Below, in pieces: positions 10,848 through 25,500 of a stretch of 64,000 bases of DNA. The translations under genes were made by a program, and so were the position numbers. Below the pieces are notes generated by a model. It searched no databases and was not told the origin of the DNA. It saw only the letters and a program-made list of their open reading frames with translations. Numbering within the stretch: position 1 is the first letter of the stretch; every line of letters starts with the position of its first letter. The DNA comes from Lineus longissimus. Its lineage: Eukaryota; Nemertea; Pilidiophora; Heteronemertea; Lineidae. The stretch spans positions 6,326,001 through 6,390,000 of the forward strand of contig NC_088321.1 of the NCBI RefSeq assembly GCF_910592395.1, given 5' to 3'.

Positions 10848-13800
10848 CTTTGTTCTTAAACTTCCTACGGCATCTATTTCCTTGATCGCAATTGTTTCAT
10901 CCGTTTTCATATCTTGGTACGACCAAACTGTGCCGTACGCACCTCTGCCTAGGAAACCGTCTTCTTTCCTTTTAAAATCCGAAAATTTTCGCTCCTTTGT
11001 TGTGTCTGAAATAAATATAAAACGAAACTGAAACGCTCATTAAGTATGACCAAATAAAAACTGAGGGATGTACGAAAGCTATAATGTGGTAATTTCGCAG
11101 GCTTCAAGTGTTCCTTTTTGTGTTATTAGAAACCGGTGGTGGTGGTATTGCTGCTGAACTCTCGCGGACGCCTTTGGCCAAGTTCGGGCCCAAGCCGCAG
11201 ATCGGTACGAAAGCCCAATTGGCTATGTCCATGTAAACTCAAAATAGAATATTCAAACCTCAACCAGGCACGTTTGCGAATGCATCTTTTTATAACTCGA
11301 AAATGACTTGATTTACTATGATTATGAAGGTAACTGTTCAATACTGTAAATAAAGTATATTGTCTTGTCGTTCTTTGAAAACCTAGTTCTTTGAAAATAC
11401 TATACGGGGTTTAGTTTTGAGTTACATTTGTCCTTTCCATTGGTGCATGTACAGTGATAAAGTGCATGTTAATGAGCAAATTTACATTTACGATGAGAAA
11501 AAAACAAAACGTCACGTCAAAAACTAAAGTGTCGGGGGGAACAAGGAGAAACTTTGCAAAGTTTTCATCAAACTGATAACCATATTCCTTCCTTCTCTGT
11601 CTCCAACAATTAAAAGTTGCTGCAGTCTACCTGATGCGTTTATCCGCGAGTGAATCGACGAGACGAAGCATTTTTCAAGCATCCGAATGGTACCTTACAG
11701 ATCCGCAAGGGGCGCGATACCGAAAATGTTGCAAAAATCAATAACGTGATCGTAAATATTGTCATATTTTTCAAAATGAGAGTATGTAAATGATACCCAG
11801 ACGGTAAACCAATGAAAGGCCACTATCTATTGAACCTTACAAGTGATTTGGGGGCCTTGAAACTCCTTATATTTATCAATGAAACCTTATTCCCGCCTAA
11901 GGTTTTGACCGGGCCGTCCAAAACTCCCCATTTTTTGGCGGGCCATTCCCTTTAACAGCAATGGCTTGGCTTCTGTGAGTGGTAAGGAGAATTGACAGTT
12001 TTTTTTATGGGAGTAACATTATTGTGTTGCATAAAACGTCTACTTTTTACTCATGTAAGAATCATAGTACTAATAATAACTTCAACTTATTTTCCGGTTA
12101 TGATAACACAACACACATCTTCATGATCATGATCTTTCTAAATTCTCAAACTAACTGAATCATGACCTAATCGCCTTGGACGCACAACCTAGCCACATAT
12201 CAATCCGCCCCGACGATCGACACATCCATTCGATTCGATAACACTCGATAAAGTTTGATAAATAAACTAGAACTGAGATTTCACAGGAGCACCTGTGAAT
12301 TCATGACTCCAGGGTTGTTTTGAGGGCGATATCGTAAGAGTTGGTCTTGAGTATGGGGACCTGAAGGTCCGTGTGAGGCACCTGGGGAGAGAAAGACTAG
12401 TTGAACGATGGGATCTGACACGGACACTACTATTGATCTCATTGTATGAATACCATTTAATTACAAACAAGTGAAAACAGATCATATCATATTCCTTGGC
12501 ATAAATCAAAATAGGAGTGCGGGAACAAGGTTTTTTAGCAGGAGGAAAGCGAGAACATTTTGCGCCGTCGTATTCCGATTTGACTGGTTAGTGGTGAAAT
12601 CTGCTTTTAATTTTGCAGATTAACATATTCGTTTTTATAGTTCTAACGTTGTCTGAATTAAAGATGCTTTCCCAATGCTTGACTGGTCTGGCAAGAGGCA
12701 TTGCCAGGAAAACGTGACGTCATTTTGGCCATTCTTCTTACCGCACGCCCTCCCTCTCCGTAAAACTTCCTGACATGGTGTGAAGTGGGAGGGCGCACAA
12801 TGGGAACCACACTGCCGCGATGTTAATAGTTTCTATTTATAGAATTCAGCGGCAGAGCGGAAAAGTAGATTAACTCGGCTAATCTCAATGGATTTTACCC
12901 AGGAATGTTTTCAAGGCGAGAGAAACATCTGATTTAGGTACTGCGCTTATTAGATTTCATGTTCATGCCGAAGATTGGCCTAAAACGTGGACGAAAAGAG
13001 TGCATTATCGAGTGTTGGAGAGGTCACGTGATTGGACGAGAAACTGAACAAAGTTTTCGTGCTTTTTTTTAGCTGTCAACATCAATGGCTATAATATACT
13101 CCTGCAGAATAGTAGAACTAATAGAACTAATTTCCGAAGTTTCCAATAGTTTGAACACAAATCAGAATCAATTTCGCAAAGAAAGTTGACTCCATTCGAA
13201 GGTTGTTTTGACCAAATTCCGTTGAACTCATCGTTATGAGGGCATTTGAACACATTCTCGTTGATCTTTTCTATAAACGTGTGAAGTTTCGTACCAAAAT
13301 ACGTTTCCGTAAAGGCTTAAAAAAGAAAATTTGTCACTTACAAAATCATCGCTCCGGTAGAAATAAAAAGGTCACCGCCATTTTCTTGATGATAGTACGC
13401 CAGGTAACCTCGGCGGGAAATTTAAAGCGGAATCATCCGGGATCAAACAACAGTTTTGCTCACTACCGCCAACTGGTGATATAAATCGACACTAATCTAT
13501 TTTATATCAAAACTTCTGTATCATGAAGACCTTTTCAACTTTATTTCAAGCTTTTATCTGTTGGAATAGAGCGTCAAATGTTTTTTTTTTCATTTACGCA
13601 TTTTGCCCGCTGGGGAGCTGAATTTGAGTCGAATCGCCCAATTTTTTTTCCGTAAGCAACATTTTCTGCGGTGTTTATAAGCAAGACTAGATTTGAAGTG
13701 CCTTGGTTGTATGATTACAAAATGCCCAACTTTTGTCTACAGATGGCTAGATGGAAGGATGGAAGGATGGAAAGACGGACACCAATCGAATAGCTATTTG

Positions 13801-13947
13801 ATTAGCTCCGCTGACTTGGTCAGCTGAGCTAAAAACCGGGCCCTGCATGCATCATTCACTGTTGGCTTAAAAGATATGTACCTGCATTTCCACGGTCGGC
13901 TGAAGAGGTGCCAGCTTTTCCACTGTCGTCTGAAGTGATACCAGCGA
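10848..13947 (-). CDS. MAP3K-like protein kinase gene, partial (linker exon and glycine-loop exon)
   Basis: Two minus-strand exons join in frame. Exon 13947-13882 (66 nt, between ..GTTTCAG and GTACAT) encodes a Ser/Gly-rich linker ending in SSADRGNA. Exon 11005-10848 (158 nt, after ..TTTCAG, donor GTTAGT) encodes the start of a kinase domain with a canonical glycine loop, LGRGAYGTV, and the ATP-anchoring lysine in TIAIKE. The second exon is identical in length and phase to the glycine-loop exon of the paralogue at 33406-33249. The remaining kinase exons would lie at lower coordinates, where only transposon-rich sequence is seen; they are either beyond the window or lost. It is probably a serine/threonine kinase of the MAP3K (STE11) group, and this copy keeps the nucleotide-binding residues. 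Confidence 0.72.
11006..13740. other. Intron sequence, no gene recognised
   Basis: This stretch separates the linker and glycine-loop exons of the partial kinase gene. A 37-bp segment at about 11962-11998 (GGCTTCTGTGAGTGGTAAGG core) recurs inverted at about 29216-29252, marking a dispersed repeat. No other structure is supported. Confidence 0.4.
13741..13836 (-). mobile_element. AGCTCAGCTGAC-type element end, copy 1
   Basis: A GATGGAAG microsatellite and GACGGACACC lead into AGCTCCGCTGACTTGGTCAG, which forms a hairpin with the terminal CTGAGCTAAAAA. The same terminus occurs in the opposite orientation at 48121 onwards. The design (hairpin terminus plus GTCC/GGAT microsatellite) parallels the pearl-like AGCTCACC family but the sequence differs. 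The other end of this copy was not identified. Confidence 0.65.
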
Positions 13948-14825
13948 CTGAAACGCAAAGCAAGTAAATATCACACCAGTTTGTATTGTCTGTGGTTTAA
14001 ATAATGGAGAAGCACGATTCACTCATAAATACTTAACAAAATCAAGTGGTTAACCCGTATGATGGAATTAGATATTAATTTTGTAACGAAAAGAGTCCAA
14101 TTTGGGGACGGAGATTTCAGCGTGAATGTTGTAATGTTGAGGCAACTGTGTAAAGCATGCTGAAAGTCTGATGGATGGATTTGATGGATAATAGAAAAGA
14201 AAATGATTTAATATTTGTTAACAATGGCCTCAGGGCCACGTCAAAACATAGGTTACAGAGGGTCAGCAGCTGTTATCAATAAATATGGGAAATCCACTCC
14301 TTCACAGGGCAGTTATATTTGAATGTTACCACGCTTACGTCTGTGCTACGAAATCCGCGTCAGGTGCAAAATCCGCGTTCATTTAGTGTTAAAATTAGAT
14401 CACAACGAACCACTTCTATCAAATCATTGTATCCATAATGCAACTTAAAATTGATCTAAAAATGCTCAAATATGAAGGCTACATATAGTTCATCAAATGC
14501 TAAATTACCAAGCGTGAGATGTTATGTCCGGTCGTAAACTCTCAATGTCGATTACTTAGCGACAGTTAGAATGGTCATGATCAGGCTTGGAGATTTGGGA
14601 ATTCCCGACGTCAGTCCAGTGCAGACCATTTACTTAAAATTTAATTCAGAAAATGTCAAAAATGCCAAAAATAGCACTAAATAGCATCACTGCAGGCATA
14701 GTAATACATATTATTTTCTTTCTCTTTCCACCCTTTCCACTGTTTCGATCGACGTGGCCTAGTGGTCTTGGGTATCCACGTCACATTTAAGGCCTATAAA
14801 ACTGGTACTTACAGAAACTCGAATG

Positions 14826-15240
14826 ACATAAGATTTTACAATATCAAATTGAAAACACTTTGCTGACTTTACCCCTATTTTGGCGTTCATAAATGGATCG
14901 ATCCGCCGAACCAGTTGAGGCAGAACGTTACTTGGAGCAGCCGCGGTTCCCCGGCTGTTCCTTGGGAAATACCCTACCTATATTATGACGTTACCATAGT
15001 GGTTGGGATCGGGACATAGTTTTCCCGGTTAAAGTAATGTTTTGCGGCTTGGTTACCAAAGCTGCAATAACTTTGGCAATATAAGTCTTAACTCAACGCG
15101 ACAAAAAGCATTATTTTCTGCGAGATCTACTCTACCCGAAATATATCAAAAGGTACTGTAAAGGATATTGAATAAGATTTTACAATATCAAATTTAAAAC
15201 ACTCTGCTGACTTTACCCCTATTTCGGCGTTCATAAATGC
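14826..15240. repeat. Direct repeat of about 70 bp (14826-14893 and 15170-15240)
   Basis: Two nearly identical blocks, each starting ATAAGATTTTACAATATCAA and containing CTGACTTTACCCCTATTT, lie 345 bp apart in the same orientation. They are intergenic. The rest of 13948-16592 has no recognisable gene. Confidence 0.65.
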
Positions 15241-16592
15241 CAATATAAGTCTAGAAAATTAAATTGGAACATTATAAAACAATTTTTGGATCCATCATAG
15301 CAACAGTTTCCATACTTTGGGGTAAAAGTATGTGAATAGAGGCAACTGGATTTTTTTAAAGCCCCAAATTACCGGTATTTGCTGTAAAACACTGTTTATT
15401 GGTTTCTATGGTAACCGGCCATCAAATAACATCAAAGACATTTTACAGAAAAATACTATAAACTTGTAGAGGAGAAAGTACCCTTCAACACAAAAGTCAA
15501 ATAACATCATTTGATCATGTTTTAAGAAATATACAATGACTTTCAATAATTTGTAGCAATCTCATAAGTTTCATAAAAATTGACGTATCAAAAAGTTGTT
15601 GTTGACAGTTTGCGATGGAAACAAAAGATAAGTCGGGTTTTTGTCCCCATAATGGACCATCGTTTCGGTATTTGCATTTTACCACTTTAAATGAGAGAAA
15701 AAAAATCTTCAAAAAACGAGATTTTCGTCATTTCTGGACCTATGTGAATAACCCCAAAATGATAACTAACAACTTTCCTAATTACAAAGCTATGAATCCA
15801 TTATTTTAATCGGTAATGGAAGAGTACTGGTGCTTTACAGGGGAAAAGATATAAGGATTACTAAGCACACTTTTTAAGAAAAATACAAATGAGTACTTTA
15901 AAAAGATTACCTCTTGAATTAAAAAAAAGCCAAAAACTTTGTTGATGATTGTTCGGACCTTTAATATCAAAATGTCCCATTGAAACTTTTTTTCAGTAAT
16001 AGCCCATAGCATGAAATGAGAGACCATCGTTGCCGATTTTCTAATTTTCCAACCGTTTGTGAATTTAAAAAAATACTCCAAGCAAACTGATTTCGGCTAA
16101 ATTTCAAAGTGGTGTAAATCCTGTAATTCTTCAAATAATTCGACAATATTTCATACAGTTCATGGTCTAGGTTTAGTAAACATATTCCTACTTCAGATTT
16201 TGTATTTTCATAAGTATCTTTGCAACACGATGGCTTTATTCAGACGAATTGTCCGTGGAAAACATTGTTTTTTATAAGTTCACCATTAACAATTATTTTT
16301 TCAACCTATTTTTGACAAATGTATGATTGAAATAGATAGCATGCGCAGAGGTATCACTTTATGAGTTTCCTAAAGATGAGTTAATTGTACTTCCTCTAAC
16401 TAGTCGAATTGTGAATTAGTAAGGGGGAGAGATTGAATGTTCCTGAACCAGTATGCATACACTACTCTGTAATGAGTTTAATCGTGCCATGAAGTCAAGC
16501 CCCCCCCCTCCATGAAAATCACCCAGTCCCTGATGGCTCATGGTGTCAAATTTAGTCAGATACTATGATGCAGTAGTAACTACTTTGATACA

Positions 16593-19500
16593 TCATGCTT
16601 CCTCTAATGAAAATACCTCAGCACACCATGACAGAACTGCAGCAGTGACATCTCAAAAGGGAACGCGTGATGCAATAATAATCCCTACTCTTTCTTTCTG
16701 GCACTAATTTGGTTCACGTTGCCTCTTTACCTAATTATACCATCAGGTTTGTGCCTGACATGAGACAACTTTAGTTTTAACATTATAAAGAAAGTAACTT
16801 ACGCAACTTATCTTTGAGAAGGTCTTCTGCTGAGGGACGTTTGGCTGGGTCGACGATGAAGGTCAGGGCGAGGAAAGCTTTCACATCACTAGGAACATCG
16901 TCAGCAATAGGAGGGGTATTACCATTCCCAATAGGATATAATACCGTCCTAGGATCATGCTCATTCCATGGACGTTTTCCCGTAGTCATTTCCAACACAA
17001 CACAGCCAGTGCTCCTATGGATGAGACATACACTCGTATATCAAGTGACTTCTTCCACTATACAATAACATCTATCTTATTGCCATACAGCTAAGAGAGA
17101 GTTGTGTCCCTTGCGATTAAATGAAATTTCTCGACACATCCCACAATGGTGTCTGTCACCAGTTAGAAGAAGTTAACGATGCTGATTTTCAGAGCCCATC
17201 TCAATTTTATCCACAAAATGTTATGTTTTGTATTTGACCGCTAAACTATTACAGCCTACCCAAAATAGACATGCCATAATAGACATGCAAGAATTATGAG
17301 TGGCTGTTGAATTTGAGGGGCTAAGGAAATTGAAAGAGCAGTTCGGCAAGGATTCCTGTTGTCGCTACTTCTGGCTATCGCCGCCATTTTCTGGTGCCTC
17401 ATGTCAAAGTCATATCCGCCGTAGCTAGATTTACGAGTTGCTCCTAGATTTCGCTGGATAGTTTTTCTGTAAACAGAGTTTGGAAAAAAAACGCAAATCT
17501 GCACATGATCTTGTTGATTTCATGAATAAACTCTCAATTTGGTAGCGGGTTGGCCACATGTTTATATGCTGTACTTTTGACCACGTGGCGGCAAAGCTAG
17601 ATTGACGCCGTTGTACATACTGTATTTCCATGTCATAGTTTAATTGAGGAGTTTCGAGGGGCGATCTTTGCCTTATTGTTTACCCCATTTAATAATTAGA
17701 CAAAAGATTCAGACAAATTCTTGAAAACCCGCACCCGGTGTGATCAATTTAAACCACCACGTGCCGTGATGACGGCCCAACAGCATTAAGTATTTCTGTC
17801 CACCAATCACAAGCGCAATATTCAGTACCTAACTTTAGCGTTTGAAAAAGTCGACAACAAATAATGACAAAACATGCCACAAGTGGTTGCATTTTAGAGA
17901 GTGGCCTCTGTTACCTAAGATAACATCAAGGTCAAAATGCTTCTAGAGCGCCGTGATTGGTTTGTTCAGATAAATTGATGACATGCATTATTTAAAGGTC
18001 ACAAAGTGAAGATGTCTTGCTATATGAACCTTTCATATGATTTTATGACTTTCGACCTACATAAACCAAAAAAAGGAGGTCACACTGGCCAAAATCTTTC
18101 GATACAGACAGTAGTAAAGCCATAAAAAGCCATAAAAAATCGAATGCTCAAAATAAGAAGGATTTTGTATGTTATTTGATATGTTATCATGCTCAACGTT
18201 CATCAGATTGTTCGACAGAAAAAGCATTAATTCATGACACCACAAGAACTACATTCTGACTGCACAGATAGCAGCCCTACTCGACGATGATCCGCGTGCA
18301 CTGCGATCGACGCTGATTTTTTAATAAGAATTTCCAAGGAGGCCATTTATACCCCGAAAAACCGGCACCAGAATTTGAATGTGACCCGACTGAGCTAAAA
18401 TTATGCTGTCTATGAAGCTATTGGATGGACTTTGATCTCTGTGACCTTTAAAGGGGGACTATGGGCAGGAGCAGAGGGGCTAATTTGGCCATCTTCAAGT
18501 GACTAATATTCACTGCAAGGGACCTGGGTCGTGTCAGATTCAGCACTTAACATATTCCTTGTATAAGCGTGAATCATTTCGACTTACTGTGAGATGTGAG
18601 AGACCCCTATTGGCGACTTTGTGTAACTTTATCTTGCCTGCCTAGCTGCTTCCTATATTGTCCCTTTAAAGGCAGGTTAAGTCGAAAACCCACGTGATAA
18701 GTGATGTGCTATAATCTGATAAATATAACTCTTAGTTTACATGTGACATAACGGATTTTCTAGACGACAGCGTGAGACCATAAAGTCGTCCATCCATCCC
18801 AACGGTTACGACGTGGGGAAGGACGACGAAAACTACAATTAGGACGGACGACGGACGCCACGGTATCGTTAGCTCCCCTCGGGTGAGCTATTAAACGAAA
18901 TATATTTTTTAAAGTCTTACCATATATCAGTCTTGAGACCATATCCCTTTGTGTTTTCGTCGATGCGGTAACCAGTCGCTGCTTCCGGTGATAGGTAGTT
19001 ATGTTTACCTGCGCCAGCCGTTGTTGCTCCATGGGACAAGAGACTGGTACTAAGCTCTTTGGCGATTCCAAAGTCAATCAATTTAATACGGTCGTTCGAG
19101 CCGAGAAGGATGTTGTGAGCTAAGGAAATAATAAGGTACTGCGATGATACAATCAGATGTCATAAAACATATCCGAATTTGTGATAGAAGGACTGGTTAC
19201 TTTCAAGCATGGTACATATGGAGCCCCCATTCCCCTTTACGGAGGCAATTGAACGATTTCCGCCCATAAGTCCGAAGGTCCTCTCGTCCGAATGTCCACA
19301 ATTCTGAAGGTCTATAAGTCCAAAGGTCCAGAAGTCCGAAAACAAAATTTTGAAACTGATGATCTTTGGACTATTAAACCAGTGAAAAAAATCTTACATG
19401 TATTAAAAGTTCAATAGAAGTGCAAAATAATGCAAACGACGGCGGCTGAAACTGTAGAAAAAAGTAACACAACACGTACCTAGGCTAGATATTGAAATGA

Positions 19501-22500
19501 TACATGTATGTTTGTTATTTAATTATTCACTTGTTTGAACAAATCACAATTACTATCGCAGTAACCGAAATAAAAAATAAACGTTAACTATAAACTGTAC
19601 GTGTGTTTCTAATCATGCATCAACGAATTACGCATATAGACATCTTATAGGGACAATTAATACTTGTCAATTGCGCATGGGTCCGCACATAAAATGGTTT
19701 GTTGGGGAACAGCGGCGCAAGAAAATAACACAAGAGATTTATGCGCACGCTAGGCGCAATGTGGTAGTATGAATTGACCCTTGGCTGACCTTGTGCACAT
19801 ATTTCCACATCCGTTTTCGGTGTGCCAAGAAATTTCAAAACCTCCCTGGTTAAAAAGAAAAAGAAAAAATCTATATGTGCGTAGCGGTTTTTCACGCAAA
19901 CCAAGCGGACCGAAGGGAATTCCCTGGTCATCAAGTTGAACACCCTTTCATTGGTATTTTGCGCATCTAGCGGAACGTCATTACCGACTTTAGACAGCGA
20001 ACTCTTTCACTACATAGACAATTGCATTCCAGTACTGATCGATGTAACGTACACCATCGGCATTGTACTTGGCCTTCAGGCGCCTTATGTGAATCTCCAA
20101 TCTAGCTGGGGGATCCTCACCTTTATAGGCGGCATCGGCTGCTGATTCCATGACGACCTGCTCGTCTTTCATCTTGCGAATGATGTGCCAGAGGGTTGGA
20201 TGCGCCCTTCCGATCTTTTTGTTCCATTTATTGTGAAACCCCGGAAAAAAAAGGAAGAATATGAATTTTGTCTGTCCAGGTACATGGACTTAGGTTTCCT
20301 TCTCTTATCGTTCTCCTTTACAAGTTAAAAGACAACGTTTTACAATAATAATGCACGTATCTTCCATGTGATTATTTGTGCGTGTGTCGCTGTCTCGATT
20401 GAAGACGTTCCACAATGCTGGTGGGAAGTTTCCATCCGGATAGTTTCTTTCTACGTCGTCTAGGAAGTCTTGCAGAGCTGGAAAGCGGTTGATGAGGCGC
20501 CTGGTTGAATTTCTCTCGACCAACATCCGAATGTTCTGGGGGACAAGTGCCAGTGGTATGGGTCCTAATGCCATAACTTTCCGGCTACTCATCTTTAATC
20601 TCTCCATCCGACGGTACTGAACAGCCATCCAAGATTCTGTATTCTACGCCAAAGACCCTGGCATAAGTGGAAATAACATGCTTATAACTGTGCAATGCGA
20701 AATTCCGTTTCAAAGGCGAGAAGTAGACCGTTCTCGAAATCAGTAATAACCAACTGCGGGGCTAGACGGTGGTGTACCACCTCGCATACTTTCCGTCTTA
20801 CGTGCTGGGAAGCAGTTGTCTGTTCTTGCCAATTGTCTTCCCCATTACAAAGCATCAAACCAATGGAAGCACCCAACCAATGGTACATTCCGTGAATGGT
20901 CACAAGTTGCGTGTACAGCTGTGGACAACTCTTAAATGTCCCATCTAAATAGATAGTGCGACATATCTGCAGCTTACGGCAATTACCATCGGTCGCATGA
21001 ATCAGAATTCCCCACTTGTTGTCAATATGGCTCAAGAATCGTTCGCTGTTCAACGTCCTTCTCCATTCCTATTTCATGAAGACTTCATCGATATCATGTG
21101 GAACTGGTGGTACCATCTCTGACCTAACACGGAACAGCGACGTCCGTACTGCCTCGAATTCTGGAATTGCTCCTGGATCTTGAATGGTCATGATTGTCAA
21201 CTTTTCATCATAAATGCGCTTGTTTGGCTTGGAAGGGTCATTCCTTGCTACTTCTTATTAGGTCTTCTTCAGGATGATGTTGGCGTTCGGATTCCTAAAA
21301 AGATAAGTCCCTTTGTTGAAATGTCCAATTTAAAGGGGCAGTGATCGATTCAGTGGAGTTTGTTTACTGAACTATAGGGAGCTAGCGGTGGGTTGGTGAA
21401 CAGAGGGCAATGCACGTGAACCAGATCAGGGTTGGAACAGCAAAATACCAGTCTAACACCTCGTTGCAATCATCCCTGGATGTGTGGCTCCCTACGCTGA
21501 TAATTTCAGTGCACTTGATTGTGGAGGACTACAGTGCTCCTTTAACTTAAAGGCGGTATTACAGAGTTTCTCGCCCATTTAATATTCAAACAGGAGATTA
21601 CAATTACGCCTAAATAAATCACTTACAAGTAATATTTCAATTTCAGGATTGGGTGTCTCTAAATCGAATGAGTTGGTTTGCAGTACCGTTCGATATGGGG
21701 CCCTCCAGCATCGCCTGTATCTTTTCCGTGGCATTCTTGTTACGATGGTAATGGAAATCATTGAAAATTATAACTTTAGAGCCCTTCCTCCGCCCTCTTG
21801 TCACGCACGCCATGCTAAAAAATGACTACCTGCACAGAAAATCGCGTGATGCTGGGTCAGTGTGATTTGCCGAATCGGATTTCCACGTAGGCTGTATTTG
21901 ATGTTTCCGCGTAATATTGATGTTACATATAGACGGGTTACTAACAATAACATACATGCACACGCATTTAAAATGGGATTTCGGACTTTTGGACCTTCGG
22001 AGTTGTGGACCCTTTTTCATTACTTTCGGACTTATGGTCTTTCGAACTTACGAACCTTCGGAACTGTGGACCTTCGGCATTATGGGTCGTTTTCAAAGAA
22101 GATTTTTTCCTTTGTGGTCTTGTGGGCCTTCGGACCTGTGGACCTTCGGACTTATGGACAGTCACCAATTGAACATTACTTTTTCAACCCGTGACGTTTC
22201 TATTTAGCACAAATCGCTTTTCTCTACTAACTTATCTATACAAGTAGGTCTTCGTTTGGGGTATTCAGAAAAAGAAAGTAAGATGTCATCACCCTCCCTG
22301 GATTAAGAGTAAAGTGGGGCAAATTGTGAAAATTGCTGCTAATTTCAGCGAAAAAACGCGTCATCTCATAAACTGCCACCTTGAAGCATAAAAATTGATC
22401 ATTTGTACTTTTCGATTTGGATTTATCTCAAGACATACCCCAAAGATTGTTCCACTTCTACTATTGTTTGCTGACAAATTTTGGTGCCATGACAGTCAAT

Positions 22501-25500
22501 ATCGTTAGTGCATAATAGAATCCTTTTTTCCCCTGACATTCTCTTGAATATATACTCTAGAACATTTCTAACTTCTACACAGGCTACTCCGCATGAAAGC
22601 CGAATTCGATTGAGAAAATCAACTAAACCCCTTTAACACGAAAGTATTTAAGACAAAAAACTAAATAAAAGAACAATAAACAAGGCTGGCACCGTTGAAA
22701 GTCACGTGGTCATTGTTTTACTGACGTTAATGAAACGGCCAAGGCCATTGTGCTCACCTGTTGACATGGTTGAGATATATACAACACTATTGTCAGCTTG
22801 TAATGGGCTTATATGTTAGTACTGCACACTAACCGATGGCACCAGCATATAAGAATCTATAAGTTATAGTACATGGGACCGATACCATATAAACTCGTCC
22901 CTAATCGTTCTACACATCAAAGCAAACGTAGGCATCGGAGTGTAGAAAGGCTACAAACGAGCCTAGATCAAGATACCGTAAGCTAGCGCCGATTCTCATG
23001 TTATTAGTTCAATTAGTTTCGTACAAGTTGATAGGGCCACTTTACGACCTATTGTTTATACCTTGGACACAATCAATTTCGGCGAAACACAACACGGCGA
23101 CTGTTAAGGCATAACACTACCAAATTAGCCTATCACTTTCGGGATTAACAGCATTTTGGCGAAATTGTTTGCAAAACACACGGAAACGTCCAAAATAGCC
23201 CCAAATTTGGCCCTTTTAAAATCAATGCCAACAAAACTGCTCAAAGTCCGTCAACGGCCACAATGTGAGACAAAACTATGTGTATCAAAGAACAAATAAA
23301 GCCTAACCTGGTAATAAATGATGCAACAATAAGCCCGTAAAAGCAGATCGCAGGTCGTTGACAGCTGGATTTCTGCACAAAAATAGTAGCACTCAGTAGA
23401 CCACGTGACTAATACACACTCAACAGAAAACGAAACTGTGCACCATGTAAGTTTGTGTATTTGCTGAAGAATCGGTCAAAACCTTCGATATATATTGTAG
23501 TCCAATATTTAAAACAATATTTCAGTGACAACCTTTAACCCTTTTTTTTCTTCAACTCTGATGAGGTATCAAAATTCATGTAATATTAGTCCAAAAAGAA
23601 AATCAAATGGAAACGTTATTTTATGTAAATGATCTTTCTTCCTTTGGCCTGTTGCCTTGGCTCGAAAAAATTGAATTTGAATGGCAGTTTTGCCATCACA
23701 CATTGTCATTTTGATTAAATTTAATTGATCAATATGTCTGATAACACAAGTCACGCACTAAATGTACTGTTTTACACTCAGCAAATGCAACTTTGATCGG
23801 GAACCGTTTTAAACTGGAGAATGGAAATTGCGACAGTTTAAAGAGGAACACGCATTTATTACACATATTCGGATTCCTATATCAACAAAATTTGTTCAGC
23901 AAACAGCGGCGAGAACACCGGTGTAAAAGTAATGGACGTCCTAGGAATGCAGGACCCCATACAATAGCAGTGTATTGTCAACGAATGTGGTTAATGGTTT
24001 GGTTAGGGTTAGCTACATAATCTTCAACAAAGGAACTCGGCGACTCTATTCACTTTCACAAAAGGACCGGACTTCATTAGATTCCGGGGGGGGGGACTTT
24101 TTCTTTTACACCGGTCTGATCTACGGAGATGTATATATCGATATGGAACAATCAATTTGATTGATGATGGCATTATAGCCCACAAAACATTTAGAAGCAA
24201 ATATATTATTTTTAGGAGGTAGCCAGTCGAAAATGTCGAAAGGTTCTTTGCTCGAATCCTTAGCAGCAAGGTGAGTATTGAATAGGCCAGACAATAAGTT
24301 TAATTACAATGGAGTCATGGAGGGATCTGATCAAAAAGGGGGTAAAATCACCCAAAGAGCAATAAAACACGAAGTCAAAAGAATAACAAATAATCCACCA
24401 CAACTACCGAAAGTATGCTGAATATATACACTGTTGGGCAAAATGGTTGTCACCCCTATAGAAAATTGTGAGTTTCAGGTTTATATCCATATTTCTCCAC
24501 AATCATGGTCAGGTTTCTTTCATTCTTGGATTGAAATTGACATGAGTGACCTAATTCAATTTCGTCACAGGGTATGGCAGTCGTGTGATGTAATAAGACA
24601 CTGTAAAAGGAGTGTTTCTGCTGACCATGTCCTTTCGGGCCTATGCCTAGTCCACAGCCGACTAGGTGTTCGTGCATTCTCCTGGTTAACCAACGCAATC
24701 CTATTGGATTTTCTTGACCAGCCAATGCAGAACTTGTCATGCCCGGCCCATACAGCCAAATTCAGCGAGGTGAGGCCATTGGAAGGTGGCCCAGCGGGCA
24801 AGGTCCTGGCGCCATCACCGAAGTGATGGGACTTTCGAAAAGGACGGTGCAAAGGTGGATTTCGAAGTGGCGACAGGACGGTAATGTTAACGTTGGGAGA
24901 TCTACTGGTCGTCCTCGCATCTCTAATGAAAGAGACGACCGTCATCTCTTGCGTCGTTGCCGTGCAGATCGTAAGAAAACAACGACACAGCTGCACAATG
25001 ACTGGCACAACCTGGATAATGTTGACGTTAGTCGGACAACGGTAAACCGTAGGCTGATTGCTGCCGGGTATCATGCAAGAAGTCAGGTAGTCTGTCCAAA
25101 ATTGACAGATGCGGCAAAACGTCGACGGCTTCTGTGGGCGAGAGCGCATGCTGACGTGCCGGACGAAATGTGGCGCCACATCGTCTTTGGTGACGAGTCC
25201 CGTTTCTTGCTGTTCCGTGTTGATGGCAGGGTCAGAGTTCGTCCATTACCAGGCGAGCAGCTTCGGGAAGACTGTGTAGGCCTGCGTGTTCCATTTGGAG
25301 GTGGTTCAGTCCATATCTGGGGCGCCATTCATTATCATGGAAAAACTGCAGTCCGGGTCCTAGAGCAAAATGTAAACGATCTCCTCTACTTGGAGATCCT
25401 CCGAGATCACGTCCTGCCAGAAGCAAGGGCCCACTTCGGCAACAACTGGACACTAGCAGACGACAATGCCAGACCCCACAGTGCAGCAATAGTGAACAAT

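Noticed and set aside
21862-22207. Frames rich in Phe-Gly-Pro-Ser/Asp-Leu-Arg-Thr
   Set aside because: They translate the tandem-repeat right terminus of the MULE.
24565-25179. 204-residue minus-strand frame opposite the Tc1 transposase
   Set aside because: Antisense shadow of an evidently real transposase; no domain.
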